From Bettongia penicillata ogilbyi (lineage: Eukaryota; Chordata; Mammalia; Diprotodontia; Potoroidae), in the NCBI GenBank assembly GCA_023548195.1, contig JAJHZJ010000808.1:6042889-6106888 (forward strand): 64,000 bases of DNA, read 5' to 3'. Positions within the stretch are counted from its first letter, which is position 1. Every line of letters starts with the position of its first letter. Under the pieces are notes generated by a model, which made no database searches, had not been told where the DNA came from, and was given only the letters and a program-made list of their open reading frames with translations. Positions 11,222 through 21,826 of this stretch are shown piece by piece. A program made the position numbers and the translations under genes.

Positions 11222-11408
11222 AGACAGTGTGGTATAATAGATAGCATGCTGGACTTAGGATCAGGAAGACAGGGGATCAAATTCCACCTCTGACCTTTAC
11301 TAGTTACGTGACCTTGGGCAAATCCTTTCACTTCTCAGGAATCTCTCTAAAGTTAAGTAACTGGACTACATCGTCTCTAGGGTTCCCTCCCCACTCTAAA
11401 TCTATGAA
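11222..11408 (+). mobile_element. CORE-SINE (MIR/MON-like type)
   Basis: AGACAGTGTGGTATAATAGA head, GTGACCTTGGGCAAATCC core, then CTGGACTACATCGTCTCTAG and CTCTAAATCTATGA tail. Confidence 0.8.
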
Positions 11409-11634
11409 TATTGGCTCATTCCATGAGAAGAAAAGGAACCAAGATGTTCAGCTGTTTGCCTTGTTGAATTGAAGCATCTGAATTGGGAGAAAGCCAAGGA
11501 GAGCATCATGTTCTCTGCATAATGAGGAACTCCTCAGGAGGAACTTTCTGGCCTCTCACTTGTTTCCTCAAGAAAGATCATTTGGCCTCTTTGGCCACCT
11601 GTAACAGCTGGCTAAATGAGAATCCCTTCCGCCA

Positions 11635-11745
11635 AAGCCTTAGAGAGTGGACTGAGGTTCCGAGAGGTGGGGACTTCTCAGAGTCCACACAGCTAGGAAG
11701 TGTGAGAGGAGGGAGGTGAGGCCAGGTCTTCCTGACTCCCACTTA
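11635..11745 (-). mobile_element. CORE-SINE fragment, antisense
   Basis: GTGGACTGAGGTTCCGAGAG, TCCACACAGCTAGGAAGTGT and AGGTCTTCCTGACTCCCACT. Confidence 0.7.
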
Positions 11746-11959
11746 TCAAAACATCACACATCGCCTTGAACTTAGACAAACTATCATTAAATCATAGTCT
11801 GTGGGTGAGTTTCTCAGGAACTTTAAATGGAGTCAAGCACTTAATTTGGTTGTGCTCCTAAGCATATTTTGATATGGGAAGAATATGAAAATGAAGTCAA
11901 ATGGCTACACTTTCTTAGGACTTAGCAACTGGGGGGAAGCTTCGTAATGAATGATGTTA

Positions 11960-12108
11960 AAGCTGGAAGGCAGAGAGAAACAATTTCGGATGACCCACTC
12001 CTCCTCATCCAGGAACAAACAGAAAAGTGAAATAATTTGTCCAGAGGGCTGGAATAGAACCCAGCCTCCCGACCCTCAAACTAGTGTTCTTTCTATCATA
12101 TCTAGTCG
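11960..12108 (-). mobile_element. CORE-SINE remnant, antisense
   Basis: TAATTTGTCCAGAGGGCTGG, ATAGAACCCAGCCTCCCGAC and TGTTCTTTCTATCATAT follow antisense core-head order. Confidence 0.55.
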
Positions 12109-13404
12109 CTAAGCTATTCGTGGATTTTTTCAAATTATAAACCATGTTTGCTCTTTCTCTTTGACTTGCAGATAAATGGGAAAGATGTGGATTAAAAGAT
12201 TTTGCCTTCAGCTTGTCAAGTGTTGAATGGTTCTGGTTTAGACAAATGAGCTTTTTTGAGGGTGGGTTGGAGGCATAGGTAGTCAGGAAAATGGGTATGT
12301 CTTAACAAGTTTCATGAGAGCAAATTTCTTGACTTTGAGAGGCTGTGGTTTAAAGGCCGGGGTAGTACGACTCAATAAAGGGTGACAGACATTGGTATGC
12401 CAAGGCGTTCTGGGGCTTGACCCCTCCTTTGCTGCTCACTCAAGTATGCCCTGTGTCTGTCATTTCACTACAGGTGACTTTTCAATCATCTTTTTTTATT
12501 TATTTGTTAAATGTATTGGAGAAGGGGTTCTAGATGAACACACATTTTACCGTAGAAACTGAATGAATCTCTGTTGGTTTGAATTTGTTCATTCTCATCT
12601 CTGACCTTGTTCTCATACCATTTGCTCTCTCTCCTGCAATATCTTCTGTCTTTACTCCAATAATCTGAAAACCTCCCCCTCTCTCAGGGTCCCATACCCT
12701 CCATGAAACTTTCCCCAACTCCTCTAGGCCATAGTAATTGTTGATTCTTTTGAATTCTTCCAAAAAAACCAGAGAAGGATCACAGGTTCACAAATCAGAT
12801 CTTAGAGGTCAATTCATAGATTCTAGTTGACAGCATTTCACAAATGAGAAACTGACGTCCAAAGAGGGAAAATGGCTTGCCACTGGTCACACGCTAGCAG
12901 GTAGAAGAGCCAGGATCTGAGCTCCAGTTAGGATGCTCTTAATTGTACCGAAAAAAAGTATAATTCAAATGGCTAGAGACTTGAGAAGGGGAAATGGGTC
13001 ACAAAGGTAGAAGGCTCTTAGAAATGAAATTCTGATTATATAATGATCCTAAGGGAGAAGGAAAAGGGGAAATATCGAAAGAAAAAAAGTATGGCTACAT
13101 GAGGTGAGCTTACATTTTAGAAAGAGATGCACCAAATATGAAGGGAGGAAACAAAACCAAGGATGAATCCAGAATGACATTTTCTGAACAGTTAAATTCA
13201 AAATGAGAAAGACCTTTGAAGGTATATTTGGAGTAAGGGGAAATTTAAAGAAAAGATGAAGCCACGGCTTGGGACAAGTGGTGTAATGTTAAAGGGTGAT
13301 TTTAAAAAAGCATAGTTACTCAACTCCTTTTTTGGTTATCTCTGCTTATTTTTGGTGAACAATGATATTAAACCAGGAAAATCGTAGTTAAAAAACTCCA
13401 ACCA
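12109..13404. other. Mostly unassigned apart from the SINE at 12775-12945
   Basis: No gene or further repeat recognised. A 77-codon minus ORF (12530-12763) lacks motifs. Confidence 0.35.
12775..12945 (-). mobile_element. CORE-SINE (MIR class), antisense
   Basis: TCACAAATGAGAAACTGACG, GGCTTGCCACTGGTCACACG and AGCCAGGATCTGAGCTCCAG. Confidence 0.75.
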
Positions 13405-13640
13405 AACAGAATAAGAAAAACTTGAAGCCCAAGATAGTCAAATTGTACCTGATTGCTTTAAATGAGTTCAAATCTTTAGGTCTAGACAAATCACACCCAA
13501 GGGTACCGAAAGAACTCACGAATGAGACTGCCAAGGTGCTGTCAGGAATAGTTAATGAGTTGTGTAGAATAAGAGAGATTCCAAGACTTTTAGAGACAAG
13601 CTAATGTTATTCTTATGTTCAAAAGAGGTGAAGGGGAGGG
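13405..13640 (+). mobile_element. L3/CR1-type LINE, reverse transcriptase fragment
   Basis: 60 open codons (13422-13604) translate to NEFKSLGLDKSHPRVPKEL and later IREIPRLLET, resembling the segment of CR1/L3 ORF2 just upstream of the PxxWK...PIFKKG motif. Downstream GTTATTCTTATGTTCAAAAG corresponds to the VxxIFKK part in a shifted frame. Degenerate; a useful marker of an ancient LINE. Confidence 0.6.
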
Positions 13641-13804
13641 AAAGTATATTCTCTCTCCTTTTAGTGCTTTCCTGCCTTTGGACTTGCTTCGGATCTTCTT
13701 GAAGAGATTGTGAGGGGATGAGGAAGGAGCCCGTGGAAATGAGGTGCTTCCATGTAGGAGGTGTAGAGGGTGTTTGGGATTCCAATGCTATCTTTGTCCC
13801 TTCC

Positions 13805-13890
13805 TACATATTTGACCTCAGATCTCTCGCTTCCCCTCTCAGCCCCTATTTCCTCCTTTATAAATTAGGAGAACTAGACTTAAAGCTCTT
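13805..13890 (+). mobile_element. CORE-SINE remnant
   Basis: CAGCCCCTATTTCCTCCTTT, ATAAATTAGGAGAACTAGAC and TTAAAGCTCTTAAA resemble the core end and tail. Confidence 0.5.
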
Positions 13891-15054
13891 AAAATAGTTT
13901 TATACTGCTCTTGTTGCCATGAAGTTTGTGACAAATAAAAGCAAAACCAGCAAACTGGAGAGTTCAACAGAAATGCATTTAACACTGCCGAGCCTGAGAT
14001 TGCCCAAAGATCCCTTGTGGTCCTAAATGGTGGGTAACATCCACGAATAGTGAATGCCATGACTAGGAATTTTGGTGTCTGTAGCAAGTAGCACCAACTG
14101 TGATGGGGTAAGTGACATGAAAGTATATGTGTGGGGGTGGGTGGGAGGGGCGGGCTGAGGGACAGAGACACTGGCTATTGGGGAAGCTGTCATAAAAGTG
14201 AGATAGGGAGAAAGAAACAAGTTGGGTTGAAGGAGGAACTCATCCCTGTACAACATTAGGTAGTTTCCTATTTCAACTAATTATTCTTGCTACCTAGGAG
14301 CTAATCTATGTTTTTTCTATGCTTCAGAAGAATTGGGATTTCTGTCAACACCCACTTAATTTACCACCCTGGAGCAAAGCCCCATTTCTCCATCCTAGTT
14401 ATGTCTCTGTCCACAAAATAAAGTGAAGCTTGGCTTTGGCCCTGAACAGTTGAGAATGTTAACTTATTAAGTGAGAGATTTTGAATAACCATGAGAGACT
14501 GTTATTGCTCCTGTTACAGTTATAGTCTGATTATGTGTTCTATAATTAGGTGTTGGAAAACTCTAATACATATTAATATTTGATTGATTTGATTACCCAT
14601 TCTAATTGCACTTTGATCACTTCTGATAAATATATTGTTTAATATTTTAGTTCACTTACAGTATCCATTGTACAACTATGCTTTGTTAATATCTGATTAC
14701 ATCTTAATATTTGATTGCTGAGAATTGTTCTCATTTTAACCCCTGGGTACTTTGAATGCATCATCATATGTTTTTTTTAGGGCCAAGTGGCCTCTACAAT
14801 CCGATGGTGCATTTTTAGTTATATTTTTTCATTATAGGTTTTGTCTAAATTTGTAATGAAACTAGTGTACATTTAGCCAGATATGTACAAAGCATGAGGC
14901 GAGCCAATCTTCTGTGGGACTGGAAAGCTATAGCCAAATTTTGTGGTGGCATAAGAGATGGGATGGCTATGTCTGCAGAAGAAGTTCTGCAGTAAAATTT
15001 AACTATGATTTATTAAAGCACTCAGAGCATTGTAGTAAGGGCTTCTAACCTCAT
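13891..15054. other. Single-copy segment
   Basis: AT-rich with several ATTA/TAAT clusters at 14460-14720. Minus ORFs of 110 and 77 codons (13839-14256) have no recognised domain. Confidence 0.35.
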
Positions 15055-16311
15055 GACTCAACTGAAACCTTCTCTGCAAAATGATAATGGCTTCTCAATG
15101 ACCAAATTTAAGGATCTTTTCTCAATTCTCATTCCTCTTGACCTCTTTGCAGCATTTTCCATAATTATTCGTCTTCTTCTGGATATTCTCTCTTTCCTAT
15201 GATTTTGGGACACTGCTTTCTCCTGATTCTTCTCTTACTTTTCTGACCACTCCTTTTGAGTCTCCTTTGTTAGCTACTCAACCAGGACATGTCTACTAGC
15301 CATGGGTGTCACTTAAAACACTTTCCTGGGCCCTCTTCTCCCTCTATACTGTTTTGCTTAGTACTCTCATTAACTCCCATGGGTTCAATTATCATTGAAT
15401 CAGATGACTCCTAGATTTACAAATCTAGTCAAAACTCTATTCTCACATCAACTACTGCCTTTTGGACATCTCAAATCAAATCTTTCATAAGCATCTCAAA
15501 CACATCCAAAACAGAACTCCTTATCTTTCCCCTATACCCTCCCTCCCCTTCTAACTTCCTCTTTCTGCGAAGATACCACCCTCCTTCTAGTCTCCTGAGT
15601 TCACGGCCTTGGCCTTATCCTTTCCTCCTCACTCTCTCGTCCCACATATCCAATCAGTTGCCAAGTCTTATCATTTCTACCTCCACATCTCTCTCTGTCC
15701 CCTTCATTCCACTCACAAAGGAAGGCCTCTGGTTCTGGCCCCTATCATTTCTTTCTTGCACAATTGCTTTCTAAAGGTGCCTGCCTCAAGTCTCCTCCTC
15801 CAATCCATCTTCCACAAACAGCTATCAAAGTGATATTCCTAAAGCACACACGTGACCATGTCACTACTCTGCTTGATTAACTCCAGGAGCAGAAATGTTT
15901 TCCAGGATCGAATGCAAACTCTGGCTGTCATTTAAAAGTCCTTTACAAGCTGACTGCAACTTACCTTTCCAGCCATATTATACTCCACTCCCCTTCATGT
16001 ACAATAATCCAATCTGATCCAAACTGGCTTTACTACTACTTAATCTACATGACATTCCATCTCCTGGCTTCCTGCCCTTGCAGATAGGTTGTCCCCATGC
16101 CTGAAATGAACTCCTCTTGCCACCGCTCCACCTTTTAAGACCTCCAATTTCTTTAAATACTCAGTTCAAATGCTACCTCCTGCATAAAGCTTTTCCTGGT
16201 CTCCTCAGCTGTTAATGTCCCCCTCCCCAATTATTTTGTATTGATTTTGTTTCTATTGTATAGATACTTAATTTGTATAAACTTACGTTTTTACATGCAT
16301 TCTCAGATAAA
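15055..16311 (+). mobile_element. L2 LINE, ORF2 C-terminal part (split copy, part 1)
   Basis: About 1.25 kb of sense L2: CTTGACCTCTTTGCAGCATT, TGGGCCCTCTTCTCCCTCTA, CAAAACAGAACTCCTTATCT, CATATCCAATCAGTTGCCAA, GACCATGTCACTACTCTGCT and CCATGCCTGAAATGAACTCC occur in consensus order. The frame is broken by indels. It continues at 16551 after an antisense SINE. Confidence 0.9.
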
Positions 16312-16550
16312 GATAATAATGATAGCTAGCATTTATATAGTGGTTTAAGATTTGCAAAGTACTTTATAAAGATTATCTCATTTTTACTCTCACAGCAACT
16401 CTTTGAGGTAAGAGCTATTATCTCCATTTTACAGATGAGGAAACTAAAAAAGACAGAAATTGAGTGACCTGTCCAAGGTTCCATAACGAGTGAATCTGAA
16501 GCTAAATTTGAACTCAGGTCTTCCTGACTCCAAGTCTAGCACTCTATCCA
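16312..16550 (-). mobile_element. CORE-SINE inserted in L2
   Basis: Complete antisense marsupial CORE-SINE of the MAR type: 3' tail complement (GATAGCTAGCATTTATATAG), core complement (TTTTACAGATGAGGAAACT) and tRNA-derived head complement (GGTCTTCCTGACTCCAAGTC ... CTCTATCCA). It splits the L2. Confidence 0.88.
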
Positions 16551-16655
16551 GAGTTTCCCCTCCCTGCCTTTTTGAGGACAGGGACAATTTTAATATTGCG
16601 ATTATATCCCTAGAACATATGCTAGACACATAGCATACTTTAGAAAAATGGTTGT
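16551..16655 (+). mobile_element. L2 3' end (part 2)
   Basis: TTGAGGACAGGGACAATTTT ... GACACATAGCATACTTTAG is the terminal L2 segment that should follow 16311 directly. Confidence 0.85.
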
Positions 16656-16691
16656 TGATGGACGGATCAATGGCGAAGGGGAATTTTAAAA

Positions 16692-16915
16692 AATTTCATC
16701 CCTTACATTTGTATAGCATCTTATTTTCACAAAGCACTTTACATACAGTCTCTCCTGTGAGCCTTACTTGTTATATATTGTGCTTTTATTGTTATGTCTA
16801 TTTTACAGAAAAGATTCAGAGAGAGTAGGTGGGTTGACCAGTGTCAGGGTCTAGATTTGTACCAATGTCTTCTGACTCCCAGTCCAACTCTCTTTCCTTC
16901 CACTTGATCTTCCTG
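16692..16915 (-). mobile_element. CORE-SINE, antisense, older
   Basis: CATTTGTATAGCATCTTATT, a degenerate TTTTACAGAAAAGATTCAGA core and GTCTTCTGACTCCCAGTCC head. Same layout as the neighbour, more diverged. Confidence 0.75.
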
Positions 16916-16964
16916 GGAAAGCTTCTAACATTTCTCCGCTATGTAAAATGCTGGCACTTGGGTT

Positions 16965-17480
16965 TAGATACAATTTACTGTACATTCTGATGCTATTTAA
17001 TTTTTTTAAAAAAATGGAAATGGGGGTTATATTTTAAAAAAAAGTTTTTCTGCAGCTATTGATAGAAGAGTATGATTTGTTTTAGTTATTAATATGGTCT
17101 GTTATGTTATAATGTTCTGATAGTTGGAACAACCTTACATTCCTGGTATAAATACAACCTAGTCACAATAAATGATCTTTTAATTTGTTGCTGTAGCTTC
17201 TTTGCTAATACTTTATTCAACTATTGGTGTGTATTTTGTTCCTTTGTGGTGTCTCTCCCTGCTGTATGTGTGTGCGTGTGTGTGTGTGCCTGAGACACTC
17301 ATACATATACATACAGAGAGATAATATTGATGTCATAGAAGGAATTTGGTTGGATCCCTTCTTTTCCTATTTTTGCAAAAAGCTTATTTAATTTTAGATT
17401 TAATTGTTTTTTGCATATTTGATAAAATACACTCAAAAATCCAATTGCTTCTAGATTATTTTTCTAGGAACTTTGGGAGC
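16965..17480 (-). mobile_element. Antisense L1 ORF2 fragment (RT region)
   Basis: The plus strand reads like the reverse complement of the L1 reverse transcriptase region (TTACATTCCTGGTATAAA, then CATAGAAGGAATTTGGTTGG and AATTGCTTCTAGATTA). It is interrupted at about 17262-17325 by a TG-rich microsatellite. Heavily decayed. Confidence 0.65.
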
Positions 17481-17874
17481 TCTCCTGGATATATTTCTTA
17501 CTCTTCTGATTTTGATACCATGACTCAGTTGCCTTCTCACTCTGGAATTTCCCTGGTGTCTTTCTACCCTGGAACCATGTTGGCCCACTTCTTCCATTGG
17601 TCAGTTCCTTTAAGAGGCCTGTATTTTGGGCGTGGCCCCAGGCAGACCATACTTCATTCCCCTCTTGCCTGTGCTTCTGACACTACAGACATGGACATCA
17701 TATTCTCACACTCATTATCTAAACTCTCACCTTTGGACATTCTCTCTTCCCTTGGCTTCTGTGTCACTGAATTTACTTGATTCTTCTATTACCTCTTCTC
17801 TGTGTCTTTTATTGGATCATTTAGGGCATGTCCTAAGGCTCTGTCCAAAAGTCTCTTATTTTATCCTTCTAGGG

Positions 17875-18000
17875 AGGCTTTGTGATGTGGAAGAAAGTGA
17901 GATTTGGAGTTAGAGGTCCTGAGTTCAAGTTCTATATTTTTTTGCACATTACTTTTGTGACCTCGGGCAAAAGGACTGGATGACATTTAAGATATCTTCC
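17875..18000 (+). mobile_element. CORE-SINE fragment in L2
   Basis: GGTCCTGAGTTCAAGTTC head and TTGTGACCTCGGGCAAAAGG core, followed by ACTGGATGACATTTAAGATA; L2 sequence lies on both sides. Confidence 0.75.
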
Positions 18001-18402
18001 AAGTCTCAATTTATTAGCTTTTTTCCCTTGCTGATCTCATCATCTTCGATGGGTTTGATGATCATCTCTATGCAAATAGTCTCTCCCTTAATCTCTAGTC
18101 TTATGTTACCAATTGCCTGATGGGCATGTCTACGTGGATATCATGAAGCATTTCAAGCCCAAATGGCCTAAATGAAACATATTTCTCCTCAAAGCCTCTC
18201 TCTCCTTCAAGCTTCCCCATTTCTATTGAGGGAATTATCATTCTTTCAGTTATCTGGGTTTGTAGTCTTGGAGTCATTCCAGATGTGTTCTTCTTCTCAT
18301 CAATCAATCAGTTTTTAAGTCTTGTCAATCCTACTTCCACATCTTTCCTCTTCTGTACAGTTATGTAGACTCTCCTTTTGTTCGACCTTTATCCCATCTT
18401 AG

Positions 18403-18455
18403 TCAATAAAAATTTGCTTTCTACTGTGTGCCAGGTACTATGCTAAACACTGGAG
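18403..18455 (-). mobile_element. L2 3' tip nested antisense inside L2
   Basis: TTTCTACTGTGTGCCAGGTA ... GCTAAACACTGG is the reverse complement of the L2 terminus, while L2 sense sequence continues on both sides. Confidence 0.7.
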
Positions 18456-18525
18456 TCTGGACTATTCCAATAGCCTCTAAATTTGTTTCTTTCTGTTTGT
18501 AGTTTCCTGCTATCATTTTTCTTTT

Positions 18526-21331
18526 CTCTTTTTTTATTTTATTTAAAAATCTTTATTTATTTATTTTTAGTTTTCAACATTCATTTCCACAAGATTTTGA
18601 GTTCCAAATTTTCTCCCCATCTCTCCCCTCCCCCCACCCCAAGACACCATGCATTTTGATTACCCCTTCCCCCAATCTGCCCTCCCTTCTATCATATCCC
18701 TCCCTTTCTTTATCACCATCTTCTTTCTTTTCTTTTACAGCAAGATAGATTTCTATAGCCCATTATCTGTATTTCTTATTTCTCAGTTGCATGCAAAAAC
18801 AATTCTCAGCATTTGTTCCTAAAACTTTGAGTTCCAACTTCTCTCCCTCCCTCCTATTCCTACTGAGAAGGCAAGCAATTCAATATAGGCCATACGTGTG
18901 TAGTCATGCAAAAGACTTCCATAAGTCATGTTGTGAAAGACTAACTATATTTCCTTCCATCTTATCCTGCCCCACCATTTATTCTATTCTCTTTTTACTT
19001 TGTTCCTCCCCAAAAGTGTTTATTTCTAATTACTTTCTCCTCCCATTTGCCCTCCCTTCTATCATCCCCACCCACACCTCACTTATTTCCTTCTCTACTT
19101 TCCTGTAGTGTAAGATAGATTTTCCTACCAAATTGAGTGTGTATGTTATTCCCTCCTTAAGCCAAATGTGATAAGAGTAAGCTTCACTTTTCCCCTCTCA
19201 CCTCCCTCCCTCTCCCCTTCTATTGAAAAAGCTTTTCCTTGCCTCTTTTATGAGAGATAATTTGCCCCATTCCATTTCTAGCTTTCTCTTCCCAATGTAT
19301 TCCTCTGTCACTCCTAATTTTTATTTTTTTGGATATCATCCCTTCCTATTCAAATTACATATGTGTGTGTGTATGTATGTATGTATGTATGTGGATGTAA
19401 TCCCCCACTACCCAAATACTGAAAAAAGTTTCAAGAGTTACAAGTATTATCTTTCCATGTAGGAATGCAAACAGTTCAATTTTAGTAAGTCCCTTATGAT
19501 TTCTCTTTCCTGTTTATCTTTTCATGCTTCTCTTGATTCTTGTGTTTGAATGTCAGATTTTCTATTCAGCTCTGATATTTTCATCAGGAATGCTTGACAG
19601 TCCTCTATTTCATTGAATGACCATTTTTCCCTTCAAGTATTATACTCACTTTTGCTGGGTAGGTGATTCTTAGTTTTAATTCTAGTTCCTTTCACTTCTG
19701 GAATATCATATTGCAAGCCTTGTGATCCCTTAATGTAGAAGCTGTTAGATCTTGTGTTATCCTGATCATATTTCCACAATACTCAAATTGTTTCTTTCTG
19801 GCTTTCATTCTCCTTGACTTGGGAGTTCTGGAATTTGGCTACAATATTACTAGGAGTTTTCCTTTTGGGATCTCTTTCAGGAGGTGATCAGTGGATTCTT
19901 TCAATATTTATTTTGCCCTCTGGTTCTAGAATATTGGGACAGTTTTTCTTGATAATTTCATGAAAGATGATGTCTAGGCTCTTTTTTTTTATCATGGCTT
20001 ACAGGTAGTCCCGTAATTTTTAAATTACCTCTCCTGGATCTATTTTCCACCTGGAGTGGTTTTTCCAATGAAATATTTCACATTGTCTTCTGTTTTTCAT
20101 TCTTTTGGTTTTTTATTTTGTAATTTCTTGGTTTCTCATAAAGTCATTACCTTCTATCTGCTCCATTCTAATTTTTAAAGAACTATTTTCTTCAGTGAAT
20201 TTTTGCACCTGCTTTTCCTTTTGGCTAATTCTGCTTTTTAAAGCATTCTTCTCCTCTTTGGATTCTTTGGACCTCTTCTGCCATTTGGGTTAGTCTATTT
20301 TTAAAGGTATTATTTTCTTCAGCATTTTTGGGGTCACCTTTAGTAGGCTGTTGACTCACTTTTCATCATTTTCTTGCATTACTCTCATTTCTCTTCCCAA
20401 TTTTTCCTCCATCTCTCTTGCTTGATTGCCAAAATCCTTTTTTGAGTTCTTCCATGGCCTGAGATCATTGCATATTTTTTTGGAGGTTTTGTATGCAGAA
20501 GCCTTGACTTTTATGTCTTCCTCTGATGGTATGCATTGTTCTTCCTCATACAAAAGGATGGAAGAAAATACCTGTTCATCAAGAAAGCAACCTTCTGTAG
20601 TTTTATTTTTTTTCCCCTTTTTGGGCACTTTCCCAGCCAGTTACTTAACTTTTGAGTCTTTTGTCAAGTAGAGGGTATACTCTGGGAATCTCAGTTCCTT
20701 CAAGGTGGGACAATAAAGGGAGGGTAGTTTACTCCACTCTTGGCCTGTGCTCTGGTCTGGGAGCAACCACAAACTTTTCTGCCCAGGATCTTTGAGTAGG
20801 ATTCCCTCTCCAGAGCCTCCACCAGTCAGTGATCCTCCTCACCCCAGGACCACCACTCAGAACTGAGACCCATATCAGCTACTCAATTCCCCCAGGGTCT
20901 TTAGGCCCAGGGCTCCTAAAATGGACACTGCAGGCCCCTGGGACCAGGGCTAGGGCAGTACCCTACTCCCTTCTTACCCAGGTGAAAGAGCTTTTTCACT
21001 AACCTTTGCAGCTCTCTTTCATGTTTGTGGGTTGAGAAATCTGGGAACCACAGCTGCTGCCTATGATTCCATGCCCTGAAGCTTGCTCTGGTCCTGTGCT
21101 TGCTGCACGGCCAAGGCTGGGCTGCCCTCTGCACCAAGCCTGGCATGATAGACCTTTCCTCTTGGCCTTCCAGGCTGCTTTGGGTTGGAAATCTCTTTTA
21201 TTCTGTTGTTTTGTGGCTTCTGCCACTAGAATTTGTTTAGAGTCATTTTTTACAGGTATTTTATGGGCTATGGGAGGAGAGCTACAGCAGATCTGTCTTT
21301 CTACTCTGCCATCTCAGCTCCTCTTCTTCTT
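18526..21331 (-). mobile_element. Decayed near-full-length HAL1, antisense
   Basis: Read on the minus strand it starts near 21331 with a degenerate L1-type 5' end (GAGATGGCAGAGTAG, YY1 core altered). A 5' UTR follows, then ORF1 opening at 20628 (MPKKGKKNKT...), then a 3' UTR from about 19490 to the A-rich end near 18540. ORF1 aligns through the coiled coil, the NLK...GLP stretch and the C-terminal domain with the intact copy, but has several stops and frameshifts. ORF1 runs directly into the same 3' UTR, with no ORF2. Matching 11-bp ATTTTTCTTTT lies at 18515-18525 and 21332-21342, a plausible target-site duplication although low in complexity. It is inserted inside an L2 that resumes past the neighbouring SINE. 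Confidence 0.85.
19490..20628 (-). pseudogene. HAL1 ORF1 pseudogene
   Basis: Only the first 90 codons (20628 down to 20359) are open. They show the basic N-terminus, an acidic linker with PSEEDIKVKAS and the start of the coiled coil (REMEEKLGREMRVMQEN). Downstream similarity continues in broken frames: a GLP motif before a degenerate RRM, then the C-terminal ITYP-like segment. Multiple stops and indels indicate neutral decay. Family function is RNA binding; this copy cannot encode a working protein. Confidence 0.85.
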
Positions 21332-21357
21332 ATTTTTCTTTTATGTAGTTGCCAAAT

Positions 21358-21614
21358 GAAGCTAGGTGATACAGTGGATAGAGTTCTGGGTCTGGAGCCA
21401 GGAATACTCATCTTCATGAGTTCAAATCTGGTCTCAGGTAATTACTAGCAGTGTGATCCTGGGTAAGTCACTTAATCATATTAGACTTTTTCCTCATCTG
21501 TAAAATGGGCTAGAGAAGGAAATGGCAAACGACTGCAGTATCTTTGCTAAGAAAACCCCAATTGGGATCACAAAGAATCAGATATAACTGAAAAATGACT
21601 GAACAGCAACAAAA
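21358..21614 (+). mobile_element. CORE-SINE with long tail, full length
   Basis: Head AAGCTAGGTGATACAGTGGA, core with CCTGGGTAAGTCACTTAATC, and the longer tail GGAAATGGCAAACGACTGCA ending in a CAACAAAA-type stretch. This WSINE-like type recurs at 4959, 23786, 42332, 48440 and 53776. It abuts the 5' end of the antisense HAL1. Confidence 0.88.
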
Positions 21615-21826
21615 GCTTCCAAATCCTATCCCTGTAATGCAGATCTGACAAAGTCATCTTTCTATTAAACATTTTTAAGAGATCTCTATGGTTTCTAGAA
21701 TAAAATACAAAATCTTTAGCCTGGCATTTAAAGTCTTTCACAATATCATTCTGATTTATATTTTTATTCTTATTTCATTTTACTCCCCTTCATGTACTCT
21801 CCATTCTATTCAGAATGGTCAACCAC
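21615..21826 (+). mobile_element. L2, continuation of the copy at 17685-18495
   Basis: AATAAAATACAAAATCTTTA and TGGCATTTAAAGTCTTTCAC are the L2 segment expected after the point where the HAL1 and SINE landed. Confidence 0.75.

Larger units (their letters stand above)
17685..18495 (+). mobile_element. L2 LINE with two nested insertions
   Basis: Sense L2 (GGACATTCTCTCTTCCCTTG, CATCTCTATGCAAATAGTCT, TTGGAGTCATTCCAGATGTG) interrupted by a SINE at 17875-18000 and by an antisense L2 tip at about 18403-18455. It resumes as GGACTATTCCAATAGCCTC at 18458 and continues after the HAL1 and SINE at 21615. Confidence 0.8.

Noticed and set aside
17346..17913. Overlapping 144- and 95-codon ORFs
   Set aside because: They cross from an antisense L1 fragment into L2 and a SINE; pieces of unrelated repeats.
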